Source of the DNA: an uncultured Thermomicrobium sp.
Lineage (GTDB): Bacteria > Chloroflexota > Chloroflexia > Thermomicrobiales > Thermomicrobiaceae
NCBI GenBank assembly: GCA_938028665.1
Contig: CALIMB010000014.1
Span: 1 to 64,000, forward strand
Length of the DNA: 64,000 bases
Direction of reading: 5' to 3'
Shown here: positions 48,928 through 58,774 of the stretch, piece after piece
Numbering within the stretch: position 1 is the first letter of the stretch
How the letters are laid out: each line of letters begins with the position of its first letter
Program-made: the position numbers and the translations under genes
The notes under the pieces: model-generated
What the model saw: only the letters and a program-made list of their open reading frames with translations
Told to the model about the DNA's origin: nothing
Database searches by the model: none

Positions 48928-50770
48928 CAGGATCACGGGTGTCGCGGAAGTATGGACTTGGCTCGGGGTAGAACTCCGGGAAGCGTTGCTTCAGCGCTTC
49001 AATGAGCTCGAGCGCTGTTCGAAGGGCTGCACGATCACCTGATTCTTCTGCTGCGCGTACCTCACTGAGGAGTGACCGCAGCCGTTCATCATGGCGTTCC
49101 CGCCGAAGTCGCCGAAAGGCGTCGCGGATGGCCTGCCGGGCGAGCGCGGGCGGGAGTTCCGGTTGCGCCGCAATTCGTTCACGCAGCGTTTGGGCATAGT
49201 GACGCAGCTCTTCCGGAATAGCCGCGTCATCGAGGGTGTGTCTAACGAGGACCAGTCCAAGAAGTTCCCGGTGCTGGGCATCGAGGAGTGTCTCATTGTC
49301 AAGCTCAGCGGTGAGCCCCCGGGCTGCTTCAGGATAACGGAGCAGGAGGGCCACAAAGTGCTGTTCAGGAGTAAGTGGACGAGTACCTGCGGGCGGATTC
49401 GCTGGGGCTTTGGCCGTGGTCAGCGGGCGACGCCGGTAAGTGGCCAGCGCACGCCGGACGGTTTCCTCCGGCAGCTGAAGACGGCGGGCAATGGTACGCG
49501 TATAGAGGTCGATCTGGACAGGGTCACCAAGCTCAAGGAGCACAGGCGCCACACGTTGCAAAATCTCAGTCGCAGCACGGAAGTCAGTGCAGTGTTGCTC
49601 GCCGAGCAGAACACCGAGATAGTAATCGACAAGGGGAACAGGTTGCGCAAGTGCTTGGTCCCATCGCACGCGGTCGGTGCGGATAAGGTCATCGGGGTCA
49701 TAGCCCTCGGGCAACACGATGACGGAAAGTTCGATGCCGAGCGTCCGCTCAAAGCGGATCAGCTGGCGCGGATCAGCGACGGGGCGCTCTTGGTCAGCGA
49801 GCGTCGTGCGAAGCAGTTCGAGGCCCCGCAGCGTCGCTTGATGCCCAGCTGCGTCAGCATCAAGGGCGAGCAGAATGCGATCGGCGAGTTTCCGCAGTTG
49901 TCGCGCCTGTCGCTCAGTCAATGCTGTACCCAGTGAAGCAACAGTGTTGGTGTAACCGAACTGGTGGGCAGTGATGGCATCAAGATACCCCTCGACGACG
50001 ACGACAGTACGTTGCTGACGGATCGCCTCTTGTGCGAGGTCGATCGCATAGAGGACACGTCCTTTGTCAAAAAGCACTGTCTGCGGTGAGTTGAGGTACT
50101 TTGGGTGAGCATCACCCAGGGTGCGGCCACCGAAGCCAAGCACTTGGCCGTGGTGGTCGCGGATGGGGAAGATGAGACGATTACGAAAGCGATCGCTGAT
50201 GGAACCGTCCTCGCGCCGGACGACAAGACCGGCATCCAAGAGTTCCTCTGAGGATGCGCCGTGCCTCGTCAGATAACTGAGCAGCGCCGTTGAGGTCTCA
50301 GGGGCAAATCCCAGTCCGAACCGTTCTGCTGTTGTGCGGTCGACACCACGTCGAGCCAGATAGTCGCGTGCCGGCGCGCCAAAGGCGGTGGACCACAGGA
50401 TGTGTGTGAACCATGCAGCTGCTAGGCGGTTCAGCTCGGCTACCCGTTGACGGCGCTCGTCTTCGACCCTATCGGCATGTCGGAGGGGAGCGAGGGTGAT
50501 ACCGGCTCGTTCGGCCAAGCGTTCGAGTGCCTCACGAAAGTGGAGTCGTTCGGTGCGCATGAGAAAGGTGAGAGCATCTCCACTGGCGCCGCAGCCGAAG
50601 CAGTAGAAGGACTGTGTTTCCGGAAAGACATAGAAGGATGGCGTCTTTTCCTGATGGAACGGGCAGAGGGCCTTAAAATTCTTGCCGGCTTTCTGGAGCT
50701 GCACGTAACTTCCGATCAGCTCCACAATATCGATCGCCTCGCGTACGCGCTCGACGTCTTCGCGTCCCAT
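48920..50770 (-). CDS. dnaG: DNA primase
   Basis: IVELIGSYVQLQKAGKNFKALCPFHQEKTPSFYVFPETQSFYCFGCGASGDALTFLM...GRTLGDAHPKYLNSPQTVLFDKGRVLYAIDLA...VVVEGYLDAITAHQFGYTNTVASLGTALTERQARQLRKLADRILLALDADAAG. Confidence 0.97.
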   Translation of the reverse strand: MGREDVERVREAIDIVELIGSYVQLQKAGKNFKALCPFHQEKTPSFYVFPETQSFYCFGCGASGDALTFLMRTERLHFREALERLAERAGITLAPLRHADRVEDERRQRVAELNRLAAAWFTHILWSTAFGAPARDYLARRGVDRTTAERFGLGFAPETSTALLSYLTRHGASSEELLDAGLVVRREDGSISDRFRNRLIFPIRDHHGQVLGFGGRTLGDAHPKYLNSPQTVLFDKGRVLYAIDLAQEAIRQQRTVVVVEGYLDAITAHQFGYTNTVASLGTALTERQARQLRKLADRILLALDADAAGHQATLRGLELLRTTLADQERPVADPRQLIRFERTLGIELSVIVLPEGYDPDDLIRTDRVRWDQALAQPVPLVDYYLGVLLGEQHCTDFRAATEILQRVAPVLLELGDPVQIDLYTRTIARRLQLPEETVRRALATYRRRPLTTAKAPANPPAGTRPLTPEQHFVALLLRYPEAARGLTAELDNETLLDAQHRELLGLVLVRHTLDDAAIPEELRHYAQTLRERIAAQPELPPALARQAIRDAFRRLRRERHDERLRSLLSEVRAAEESGDRAALRTALELIEALKQRFPEFYPEPSPYFRDTRDPVT

Positions 50771-50774
50771 GGCA

Positions 50775-51830
50775 TCACCCGACGAACGACCAGAATCGGG
50801 GCAGGTAGATTGCCTCAAAGCAGGCGAGGGCGTACCGGTCAGTCATGCTCGCAACGTAGTCAGCAGCGATCCGTTCCACTGGCTCGTCAGGGAGATTACG
50901 ACGAAAGTCCTCTGGCATCTCTTCTGGATGCCGAACGTAGTGTTCGTAGAGGACCTGGATGAGTCGTTCCGCCTTGCGTGTTGATTCAAGCCGATTGAGG
51001 GGCTCGTAGACGCGCTCAAACAAGAAACGACGGAGCTGGTTTGCCACATCCTCGAATGCGGGCGAGAGACGAACTACTGGTTGTCCAGGGATGAACGTCT
51101 CCAAAAGTGGTGCTGAGGTTGCGATGACGTCTGTAACAAGCCGGTGGATACGCTCACCGTGTGTCCACCCAAGGGTCTCCAAGATCTCTCGCGGAACGTC
51201 GTCCAGTGTGATAAGGCCTGCTCGGAGTGCATCATCCAGATCGTGATTAATATACGCAATGCCATCGCTGATCTTGACAACCTGGCCCTCAACAGTAGTG
51301 GGCCAGCCGGCTACCGGGCTGGAGATACTCTCGATCGTCTTCGAGTGTCGTAGGATCCCGTCGCGGACCGGATCAGTGAGATTAAGCCCGCGACCGTCTC
51401 GTTCCAGCCGATCGACAACCCGCAGACTCTGCTCATTGTGGCGAAAGCCTGGGAAGACGGCAGCGAGGGCCCGTTCCCCTGTGTGTCCGAATGGGGTGTG
51501 TCCGAGGTCATGGGCAAGGCCAATCGCCTCAATGAGATCCTCATTGAGCCGCAAGGCACGACCAATCGTTCGGGCAATCTGTGTCACTTCCAGGGTATGC
51601 GTCAGGCGTGTCCGGAAGTGATCACCACTTGGCGAAATAAAGACTTGCGTCTTATGCTTAAGTCGCCGAAACGCTTTCGAATGGATGATTCGATCACGAT
51701 CACGCTGGAATGCCGTGCGAAGCGGACACTCTGGCTCATCTCGCTGCCGTCTGGCCTGACTACTGCGGGCAGCAGCCGGATGCAGCCAGGTGGCTTCATG
51801 TTCTTCCAGTTGCTCGCGAATCGATGGCAT
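50775..51830 (-). CDS. Deoxyguanosinetriphosphate triphosphohydrolase-like protein (HD domain)
   Basis: FQRDRDRIIHSKAFRRLKHKTQVFISPSGDHFRTRLTHTLEVTQIARTIGRALRLNEDLIEAIGLAHDLGHTPFGHTGERAL...VKISDGIAYINHDLDDALRAG. Confidence 0.95.
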   Translation of the reverse strand: MPSIREQLEEHEATWLHPAAARSSQARRQRDEPECPLRTAFQRDRDRIIHSKAFRRLKHKTQVFISPSGDHFRTRLTHTLEVTQIARTIGRALRLNEDLIEAIGLAHDLGHTPFGHTGERALAAVFPGFRHNEQSLRVVDRLERDGRGLNLTDPVRDGILRHSKTIESISSPVAGWPTTVEGQVVKISDGIAYINHDLDDALRAGLITLDDVPREILETLGWTHGERIHRLVTDVIATSAPLLETFIPGQPVVRLSPAFEDVANQLRRFLFERVYEPLNRLESTRKAERLIQVLYEHYVRHPEEMPEDFRRNLPDEPVERIAADYVASMTDRYALACFEAIYLPRFWSFVG

Positions 51831-52006
51831 GGCGCCGTGTGTCCATTCCTCTCTCTCGGAAGTGTACGGACACGGGGGTCATTCTGCCAGGACAAGAATC
51901 ATCTTGCTCTGCGCTATGAGAAACCAGCTTCCCAAGGGGACCTGGGCAGCTTAGATGCTTCATGGGTAGACTGTTTCATGTCGCGAGCGTGCCAGCTGTT
52001 TGCGGT

Positions 52007-53480
52007 AGCGCCTGGCGGGCGCGGCGTGCGGAACTGGTCCGACGGTCACCCAAACCTCGGTCTGCACAGGCTACACCACGGACAGCTTGCATGATCCGCC
52101 ATTGGGCTCGCCCTACACCATGCACGGCCGTGTCCGTCTGGCTCGCAACAATTTTCGAGCCAGACTTCCTGCTCGTCCCACACAATGCGCGGCCATGTCT
52201 TTTCCGTGTCTTCCTCTTCCTTGAGCGTTGCCAGTGGAAGTACCCACGCCATCGAAGCTGAAGTCGGTCTACGGAGAGAAATCGATGACCTCACCGGCAT
52301 CGCTCAGGACCGTGCCGTCCAACCGCGTTGCATACTGGGCCAATACAAGAGGGAAGGACTTATCGCGCTGGCCCGTGGGCTGGGCGAAGAGGCTACCGAC
52401 TAGCCGGGCGGCTTCCTCCGGATCTCAGACCACGGTCACCTGCTAGCGATGGGGTTGGTCCGTCCTGCGCTCCAGCGCCGCTCGCCCGACGATGTCGTGC
52501 TCGAACGTGATGAGCCGCCCATAGCCGGGAGCTCCGGGAGACAAGGGCGAGGTCTCACTGGTGAGACCAACGAAGCACTCACCCCGCGAGCCCACCGCCG
52601 CAGAGGCTGTGACTGGGAGCCACTCCCGGTAGCTTCGCAGCTGTGGATCGGGAGAGATTGCTGGTGGCGGGTGGGGAAACCAGCCGGACCCAAGAGCATT
52701 CGTGGCTTAGGCGGGGGCGCCGATCTAGCGAACGCCACACTCCTTGCTAGCTTCGTGGATCGTAGCCATGACAGCAGCGCCGTGGGAGAAGTCGCCGAAG
52801 AACTTGGCGCCGGCTACCCCGCTCCTGCCCTGGTGAAGGAGTCCTAGGCGCTTACCCGTGATCTGGACGCGGGTGAAGTGGAAGAAGGGAATCTCCGGTG
52901 GAGGACCGCCGAGCAGCTTCTCCAGGACTAGGGGGCATCGGGGTCCTGGATCTGGCAGCGGAAGGTCTTGCGTGGCTTGTGAGGATCGGCGACTGACCAG
53001 TCATCCCGTTCGTAGGTCACGTTGGCTCCTCTGGTTTTGGCGTGGTACTGCACCCAGTTGTGGACGGAGGGGTGTCCAACCAGCGGGAAGGTTCCGTCGT
53101 TGAGAAAGAAGAGGATGACGTCCCTGATGACGTAGCCTTCGGGGAAGACCGGGACATACTGCTTAGCCTGGCTGGGGGCAAAGCCTGCAAAGGAGTTGAT
53201 GCTTAGCTGCTCCAAAAGGGCGAAAGTGTTGGAATCACGGAGGAAGAGGTTTGTCAGGTGGGAGGAGAGGTCGATGTGGTAAACCATCTGGCGTCAGGCA
53301 TGATGGTCATCCTGCCAGTTGGTGAACCCGGGTGGAACGATAGGATAGGCGTGCATCTCGGTCCGCTGCGGGGACTAACTCCCGCTTGTGCGGTGCTCGC
53401 TGAGCACCCCGTGCTGGTTCCGCGCCGTTCCGCTCGCCATGGAGACTGCCTCCCTGTCCAATGGATGACTACTCACACCG
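52007..53480 (-). pseudogene. Decayed aminomethyltransferase-fold protein (vanillate/syringate O-demethylase LigM/DesA-like)
   Basis: Reassembled minus-strand translation: HAYPIVPPGFTNWQDDHHA*RQMVYHIDLSSHLTNLFLRDSNTFALLEQLSINSFAGFAPSQAKQYVPVFPEGYVIRDVILFFLNDGTFPLVGHPSVHNWVQYHAKTRGANVTYERDDWSVADPHKPRKTFRCQIQDPDAP // LVLEKLLGGPPPEIPFFHFTRVQITGKRLGLLHQGRSGVAGAKFFGDFSHGAAVMATIHEASKECGVR*IGAPA*ATNALGSGWFPHPPPAISPDPQLRSYREWLPV...GYGRLITFEHDIVGRAALER...HR*QVTVV*DPEEAARLVGSLF...EVIDFSP* ... QTEVWVTVGPVPHAAPARR. Confidence 0.85.
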
Positions 53481-53756
53481 CACACAAATAGGGGGAACGT
53501 GACCGACCTCCCACCGAGCCACCGCCCCTGTGATGGCTTTCGGCATCCCGCACAGTGTTCCACTTTTAAGTAGCTCCTCGTGCTGTTGACACTGTAAGCC
53601 TTTCGGCATAATCGTGCATGTCTGCTGTTTTAGGAATAGGGAACAGCGACTCAGAGCTTGCTACGGACGTGCTCGCCTATGCTCGACAGTATCGCAGGTG
53701 AACGGTGGTATGCTGGAAATGGCAAGTTGGCTGCCGAGAGCCGGTAGGCGGGCGAC

Positions 53757-54023
53757 ATGGCGGCATTAGTTTGCCGGAGATGCTTAGGCCAAAGGCAGAC
53801 GGTGGAGCGGAACGGAGTTGGCTTCGAGCGTAGTGAGGAGTGGGGAGGGATCTTTTTCAGCCGTGGTGAGTTGGAGCAGCTCGCGCGGGCCGAGAGCATG
53901 TCTAACCGGACTACGTCGTCGTAGTGGGCTTCTGAGCGTGACGATGAGGAGGAGTGACATGGAAAGCGTCGGTGACAAAAGAAGCTGCGGTACTTCCTAG
54001 AGGAGATTCTCGATTTCGATTGA
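53757..54023 (+). pseudogene. Decayed zf-TFIIB-type zinc-finger protein
   Basis: Single frame: MAALVCRRCLGQRQTVERNGVGFERSEEWGGIFFSRGELEQLARAESMSNRTTSS*WASERDDEEE*HGKRR*QKKLRYFLEEILDFD*; internal stops TAG 53922-53924, TGA 53955-53957, TGA 53973-53975; second CxxC replaced by SEEW. Confidence 0.7.
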
Positions 54024-54042
54024 ACAGTGGGCGATCGGCAGT

Positions 54043-55911
54043 ATGGTGAAGAAGGTAGCGACGCGGGGATTCCGCCAGCGCGAGTTGTTGCGTGAGCGTC
54101 TTGCTGCAGTCGAGGCTGCCCCAGGGGTCTATTTGATGAAGGACGCCCGCGGGGAAGTGATCTACGTCGGGAAAGCGACCTCGTTGCGGAGTCGCTTGCG
54201 CTCGTATTTCGGCTCGCAGGCTGGTATGGATGCCAAAACGCGCGAGCTCGTCGAACAAGTTGCTGACTTTGAGGTGATTCGTACGGATACACCCACCGAA
54301 GCATTGATCCTTGAGAATGAGCTGATTAAACGGTATCGCCCGCGCTTCAACATCATGCTTCGCGACGACAAGACATACCCATTTATCCGCATTACCAATG
54401 AACCGTTCCCGCGAGTCATCGCGACACGGCGGGTTGTCCACGACGGTAGCCGTTACTTTGGACCCTACCCGAGTGCGGGAGCTGTCCACCGTACGCTCGA
54501 TCTCTTGAAGCGGCTTTTCCCCTATCGTGCCTGCGACATTGAGATCACTGGTCAGGCGACCCGTCCTTGCCTCTACTACCACATCGGGCGGTGTGTGGGG
54601 CCATGTATTGGAGCCGTCACGCGTGATGAATACCGCGCGGTGATTGAGAATGTGGTGCTTTTCCTGGAAGGTCGGGCAGATGATGTTATTAGGCGGCTTC
54701 GCCAGGAAATGGAGGCGGCGGCCGACCGGCTGGAGTTCGAACGAGCAGCACGCCTGCGCGACGAACTCCGGGCAATAGAGCACGTGCTGCAGCAGCAGAA
54801 GATCGTAACCGGCACTGACGAGTCATTCGATATCTTGGCGGTCGCACAGAGTGCCGGCGGTGATGCCTGCGTGCAGATCGCGTTCGTTCGCAACGGCAAG
54901 TTACTCGGCTCGGAGCATTACCTCATGACCGGAGCTCGAATTGACGATCCGCCGAGCGCGATTCTCACCTCATTTGTCCAACAATACTACGCACAAGCAT
55001 CGAGTATCCCGCCCGAATTGGTGCTGCACTATCCGCTGGAGGAGATGGACACAATTGCTGCGTGGCTGAGCCAGCGCCGAGGTGGGCCGGTGGAACTTGG
55101 TGTCCCAACCGAAGGGCTTCGTCGCGAACTGATCGAAATGATCACGAAGAGCGCTGTTCAGAACCTCGAGCAGCATCGGGTGCGCTGGCTGAATGACGAA
55201 CAGCGCACAACGCTCGCGCTTGAGGAGCTGGCTGAAGCGCTCGCACTGGATCGTCTCCCGCGGCGCATTGAATGCTTCGACGTCTCCCAATTGCAAGGAA
55301 CACACGTTGTTGCGAGCATGGTCGTATTCGAACACGGTAAGCCGAAGAAGAGCGACTATCGGAAGTTCCAGATTAAGTCGGTGGAGGGACAGGACGATTT
55401 TGCAGCCATCCGCGAAGCGGTGCTTCGGCGCTACCGCCGAGCCCTGAGTACTGAACAGACCGAGGCATGGCACGCGTTACCGGATCTTGTGCTGATCGAT
55501 GGTGGTAAGGGACAGCTCCATGCGGCGCAGGCAGCGCTCGCCCAGCTTGGTTTGGATCTTCCGATTGCTGCATTAGCCAAAGAACATGAAGAACTGTTCC
55601 TCCCTGAGCGTAGTGAGCCGATCGTGTTACCGCGTGACTCACAGGCGCTATTCCTAGTCCAGCGTGTTCGCGATGAGGCACACCGTTTCGCTATAACGTT
55701 CCATCGGACGCGCCGGACGCGAACTGCATTGCGCTCGGCGTTGGACGAGATTCCAGGAGTCGGTCCACGTCGGCGACGGGAGCTTCTACGACGCTTTGGG
55801 TCTGTAGAAGGGATCCGTCAGGCCAGCGCAGAAGAGATCGCGACTGTGCCTGGCATCAGCCGTGCCCTCGCCGAACGGATTAAGAGTGAGCTGGGAGAAG
55901 GAGGGAACTGA
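54043..55911 (+). CDS. uvrC: Excinuclease ABC subunit C
   Basis: APGVYLMKDARGEVIYVGKATSLRSRLRSYF...VTRDEYRAVIENVVLFLEGR...RIECFDVSQLQGTHVVASMVVFEHGKPKKSDYRKFQIKSVEGQDDFAAIREAVLRRYRR...LVLIDGGKGQL...IPGVGPRRRRELLRRFGS. Confidence 0.97.
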   Translation: MVKKVATRGFRQRELLRERLAAVEAAPGVYLMKDARGEVIYVGKATSLRSRLRSYFGSQAGMDAKTRELVEQVADFEVIRTDTPTEALILENELIKRYRPRFNIMLRDDKTYPFIRITNEPFPRVIATRRVVHDGSRYFGPYPSAGAVHRTLDLLKRLFPYRACDIEITGQATRPCLYYHIGRCVGPCIGAVTRDEYRAVIENVVLFLEGRADDVIRRLRQEMEAAADRLEFERAARLRDELRAIEHVLQQQKIVTGTDESFDILAVAQSAGGDACVQIAFVRNGKLLGSEHYLMTGARIDDPPSAILTSFVQQYYAQASSIPPELVLHYPLEEMDTIAAWLSQRRGGPVELGVPTEGLRRELIEMITKSAVQNLEQHRVRWLNDEQRTTLALEELAEALALDRLPRRIECFDVSQLQGTHVVASMVVFEHGKPKKSDYRKFQIKSVEGQDDFAAIREAVLRRYRRALSTEQTEAWHALPDLVLIDGGKGQLHAAQAALAQLGLDLPIAALAKEHEELFLPERSEPIVLPRDSQALFLVQRVRDEAHRFAITFHRTRRTRTALRSALDEIPGVGPRRRRELLRRFGSVEGIRQASAEEIATVPGISRALAERIKSELGEGGN

Positions 55912-55914
55912 ACG

Positions 55915-56544
55915 GTGCGAGTCATTCGCGCAGAGGAACCCGATGCCGTGAAGCAGGCAGCGCACGTGTTGCGTGAGGGTGGCCTTGTGGTCTTCCCAAC
56001 CGACACCGTTTATGGAGTGGGTGCGGCAGTGGATCGACCGGATGCTGTTGCGCGGCTGTTTGTGGTGAAGGGACGGCCGCTTGATCGGCCAATCCCGGTT
56101 CTGATCGCGGACACGGACCAACTGGAGCGGTTGGCAAGCGAGATCACGGAAGAGGTGCAGCTGCTCGCGCGCCGCTTTTGGCCAGGGGCCCTCACGATCG
56201 TTGTCCCGGCACAGTCGTGGTTACCAAGCGAAATCGTCCGGGATACGAAGGCGGTCGGTCTCCGTATGCCGGATCACCCAGTGGCGCTGGCAATCATTCG
56301 GGCCGCTCACGGAGCTGTGGCCACCACCTCGGCGAACCGCTCGGGCGAACCAGAAGCATGCACGGTTGACGAGGCAATTGCAGCGCTTGGCGACACGGTC
56401 GATCTCTATGTGGACGGAGGACGAACACCCGGTGGAGTTCCATCGACAGTTGTGGCGTTGGAGCAGGGAACGCTTCGTGTTTTCCGGCGAGGAGCACTGC
56501 CGCCTGAGGTGATTGAACAAACGTTACAAGAATATCATCGCTAA
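55915..56544 (+). CDS. L-threonylcarbamoyladenylate synthase (Sua5/YciO/YrdC family)
   Basis: AAHVLREGGLVVFPTDTVYGVGAAVDRPDAVARLFVVKGRPLDRPIPVLIADTDQLERLA...RFWPGALTIVVPAQSWLPSEIVRDTKAVGLRMPDHPVALAII...ATTSANRSGEPEACT; GTG start. Confidence 0.92.
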   Translation: MRVIRAEEPDAVKQAAHVLREGGLVVFPTDTVYGVGAAVDRPDAVARLFVVKGRPLDRPIPVLIADTDQLERLASEITEEVQLLARRFWPGALTIVVPAQSWLPSEIVRDTKAVGLRMPDHPVALAIIRAAHGAVATTSANRSGEPEACTVDEAIAALGDTVDLYVDGGRTPGGVPSTVVALEQGTLRVFRRGALPPEVIEQTLQEYHR

Positions 56545-56615
56545 TCTCTTGACGTCTCTAGTCGATGTGGCCAGACTGCCCTTAGTCGAGAAGCCGAGAC
56601 GGGAAGTGGTGAGGG

Positions 56616-57923
56616 GTGGTTTGGACGATGGTTTTCGAGGAGTGGATGCTCTTGATGGGGGCGGCTGGGGTACTGGCCGCAACTGGCGCGACACGATTGC
56701 GCCAGCACCAGCACGCGCTGCGTCGCATGGCAGCAACGTTGCAACTGACTGGACAAGGTCCGCGAGTGCTTATCCTCTCGGCGTCGATTGGTGGTGGACA
56801 CAATGCGGCAGCGGCGGTACTCCGTGCGGAGCTCGAGCAGGCTGGATGCAGTGTTGTAGTACTCGACGGCTTTGCTACAGCTACCCCCTTACTTAGTCGT
56901 TACTTGGCGTGGGGGTACCCGGTACAACTTCGGTACACCCCGTGGCTCTACGACTGGGAATTCTGGTCGTCGCACCGACGGCTCTTCGCAAAGATGTGGC
57001 GTCGCATGTACGCGACACTCAGTGGGGAAGCGTTTCGAACACTGGTTGATCTCTTAGAGCCACAGCTTGTGATTTCGACCTATCCACTGGTCACTCAGGC
57101 ACTCGGCGTGCTTCGTCGGAAAGGGATACTACAGGTTCCTGTGGTTGCAGTCATAACGGACTATGGTGTTCACCGATTGTGGACCGCCCCAGGCATAGAC
57201 CTTCATCTTGTTCCCTCTCGGGTATCAGCTGCTCAGATCGATGAAGCGACAGGAAGTGTTCGGATCATGCGGCCGCTGGTTCGCTCGGCATTTTGGGAGC
57301 CTCGGGATCGCGAGGTGGTACGGCGGCGGTACGGGTTTGCACCGAACGAGTTCGTCGCACTCATTGTCGCGGGCGCGTGGGGCATCGGACGTGTCGAGCT
57401 TATCGTCCGCGATGTGGTGGCGTGTGGGGTGCGCACCGTCGTCGTCTGCGGACGAAACCGCGAGCTGGCAGCGCGGCTCCAGAAGGAATATGCTGCACAC
57501 CCGAGGGTGTGGATACTTGGCTGGACGGACGAACTTCCCGAGTTGATGGCTGCTGCAGACTGTCTTGTGCAAAATGCGGGCGGGCTGACCTGCCTAGAAG
57601 CGATTGCCAGCCGGCTTCCCATCATCATCTATCGACCCATAACCGGGCATGGGGTTTTCAATGCGCTTACTATGGAGCGAGCGGGTGTGGCACGCTGGAT
57701 TCGGAGTAGCACTGAACTCCGAGAAACTTTGGGACGGGCAGCGAACGGAAGCGTGCCGCTTCCCGTACCACAGATTGATGAGGAGGCTGTGCCAGCGATC
57801 ACGGCGATTCTGGAGTTATGCGAAGGGCGGACCGAATATCAGCGTCTACCAGTCGGCCGGTCGGAAATAGTGCTGAGTAGTGAGAAGCATATGATACTCG
57901 GTTCGGACGGGCATCGATGGTGA
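56616..57923 (+). CDS. MGDG synthase/UDP-glucose diacylglycerol glucosyltransferase-like GT; start may be 56628
   Basis: PRVLILSASIGGGHNAAAAVLRAELEQAGCSVVVLDGF...QLVISTYPLVTQALGVLRRKGILQVPVVAVITDYGVHRLW...DCLVQNAGGLTCLEAIASRLPIIIYRPITGHGVFNALTMERAGVA. Confidence 0.85.
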   Translation: MVWTMVFEEWMLLMGAAGVLAATGATRLRQHQHALRRMAATLQLTGQGPRVLILSASIGGGHNAAAAVLRAELEQAGCSVVVLDGFATATPLLSRYLAWGYPVQLRYTPWLYDWEFWSSHRRLFAKMWRRMYATLSGEAFRTLVDLLEPQLVISTYPLVTQALGVLRRKGILQVPVVAVITDYGVHRLWTAPGIDLHLVPSRVSAAQIDEATGSVRIMRPLVRSAFWEPRDREVVRRRYGFAPNEFVALIVAGAWGIGRVELIVRDVVACGVRTVVVCGRNRELAARLQKEYAAHPRVWILGWTDELPELMAAADCLVQNAGGLTCLEAIASRLPIIIYRPITGHGVFNALTMERAGVARWIRSSTELRETLGRAANGSVPLPVPQIDEEAVPAITAILELCEGRTEYQRLPVGRSEIVLSSEKHMILGSDGHRW

Positions 57924-58774
57924 TGCGTCCGATTATCGCGCGAATGCTTGCGGGGAGTCTTCTCGGTGCTGGGCTCCTTGCTGGGCTAGCGTTTCTGGCG
58001 GCGAGGGAGCAGCCACCAATCGGTGCGGTGCCGCTTTTGGAGGCTGAAGGTCGCACATTCTGGCTCGCCGCCTTGGCTGTATGTGTGTTTGGAGCTGCTG
58101 TCTTCCAAGTGTTGGATCGCATTCCGCATGTCGCAGCTGCGACCGCACCGAGACGCGCAATCCGCTATGATCCGATGCCAGAGTGGCCGACAGGGTGGAT
58201 CCTTCCGTTCGGGACGCTGGCTGCAGGCTCTTTGCTCTTGTGTGCTTATAACACTGCGTTCGCTGGAATGGCGGTGGTCCTGTTTGGTTTTATCGCGCTT
58301 CTGGTCGGGCAGCTAGCTCGACTAGCTCTCTACAGTGCTGAATCGAGGACTCGGACAGTTGGACGGGTGGCCCATACTGTCCTCCTGTACGGACTGGCGT
58401 TCGTTGCCTTCGCGATGGTTTATGTGCACAAGTTGCGAAGCTTGTACTCTGCTACCGCGATCTTCCTTCTTGCAGGGATCTTCCTGCTTCAGTTGACGGA
58501 AGGGGAAGATATCCAGCTTGACCGGCGGGTCCTGTATGCGATGGTGGGTGGGCTGGTGTTAGCTGAAGCAACGTGGGTGCTCAATTATTGGCCGGCCACA
58601 GGGTGGCTGGGTGGAGCGACGCTCCTTGCCGTTTTCCATTTCTTGGCAGGCTTGGTACTTGCGCGAAGTGAGCGAACGCTGAGTTGGCGTACCGCTCTGG
58701 AGTACGGCACGATGTCCGCGATTGCCGTCGCCGTTATCGTCTGGGGAACGATTCGAATGCGAGGTGGATTGTGA
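57917..58774 (+). CDS. Polytopic membrane protein of unknown function
   Basis: Multiple hydrophobic segments (LAGSLLGAGLLAGLAFLAA, AGMAVVLFGFIALLVGQL, VLLYGLAFVAFAMVYV, IFLLAGIFLLQL); overlaps the upstream GT gene. Confidence 0.75.
   Translation: MVMRPIIARMLAGSLLGAGLLAGLAFLAAREQPPIGAVPLLEAEGRTFWLAALAVCVFGAAVFQVLDRIPHVAAATAPRRAIRYDPMPEWPTGWILPFGTLAAGSLLLCAYNTAFAGMAVVLFGFIALLVGQLARLALYSAESRTRTVGRVAHTVLLYGLAFVAFAMVYVHKLRSLYSATAIFLLAGIFLLQLTEGEDIQLDRRVLYAMVGGLVLAEATWVLNYWPATGWLGGATLLAVFHFLAGLVLARSERTLSWRTALEYGTMSAIAVAVIVWGTIRMRGGL

Noticed and set aside
53587-53615. TTGACA...TAATCG promoter-like sequence upstream of the zf-TFIIB remnant
   Set aside because: The -10 match is poor at 17-bp spacing and the CATAAT alternative has 15-bp spacing; too weak to annotate.
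52269-54023. Internal TGA codons as selenocysteine or recoding sites, given selA in the window
   Set aside because: The same remnants also carry TAG and TAA stops, a frameshift and loss of conserved cysteines, which is ordinary pseudogene decay.
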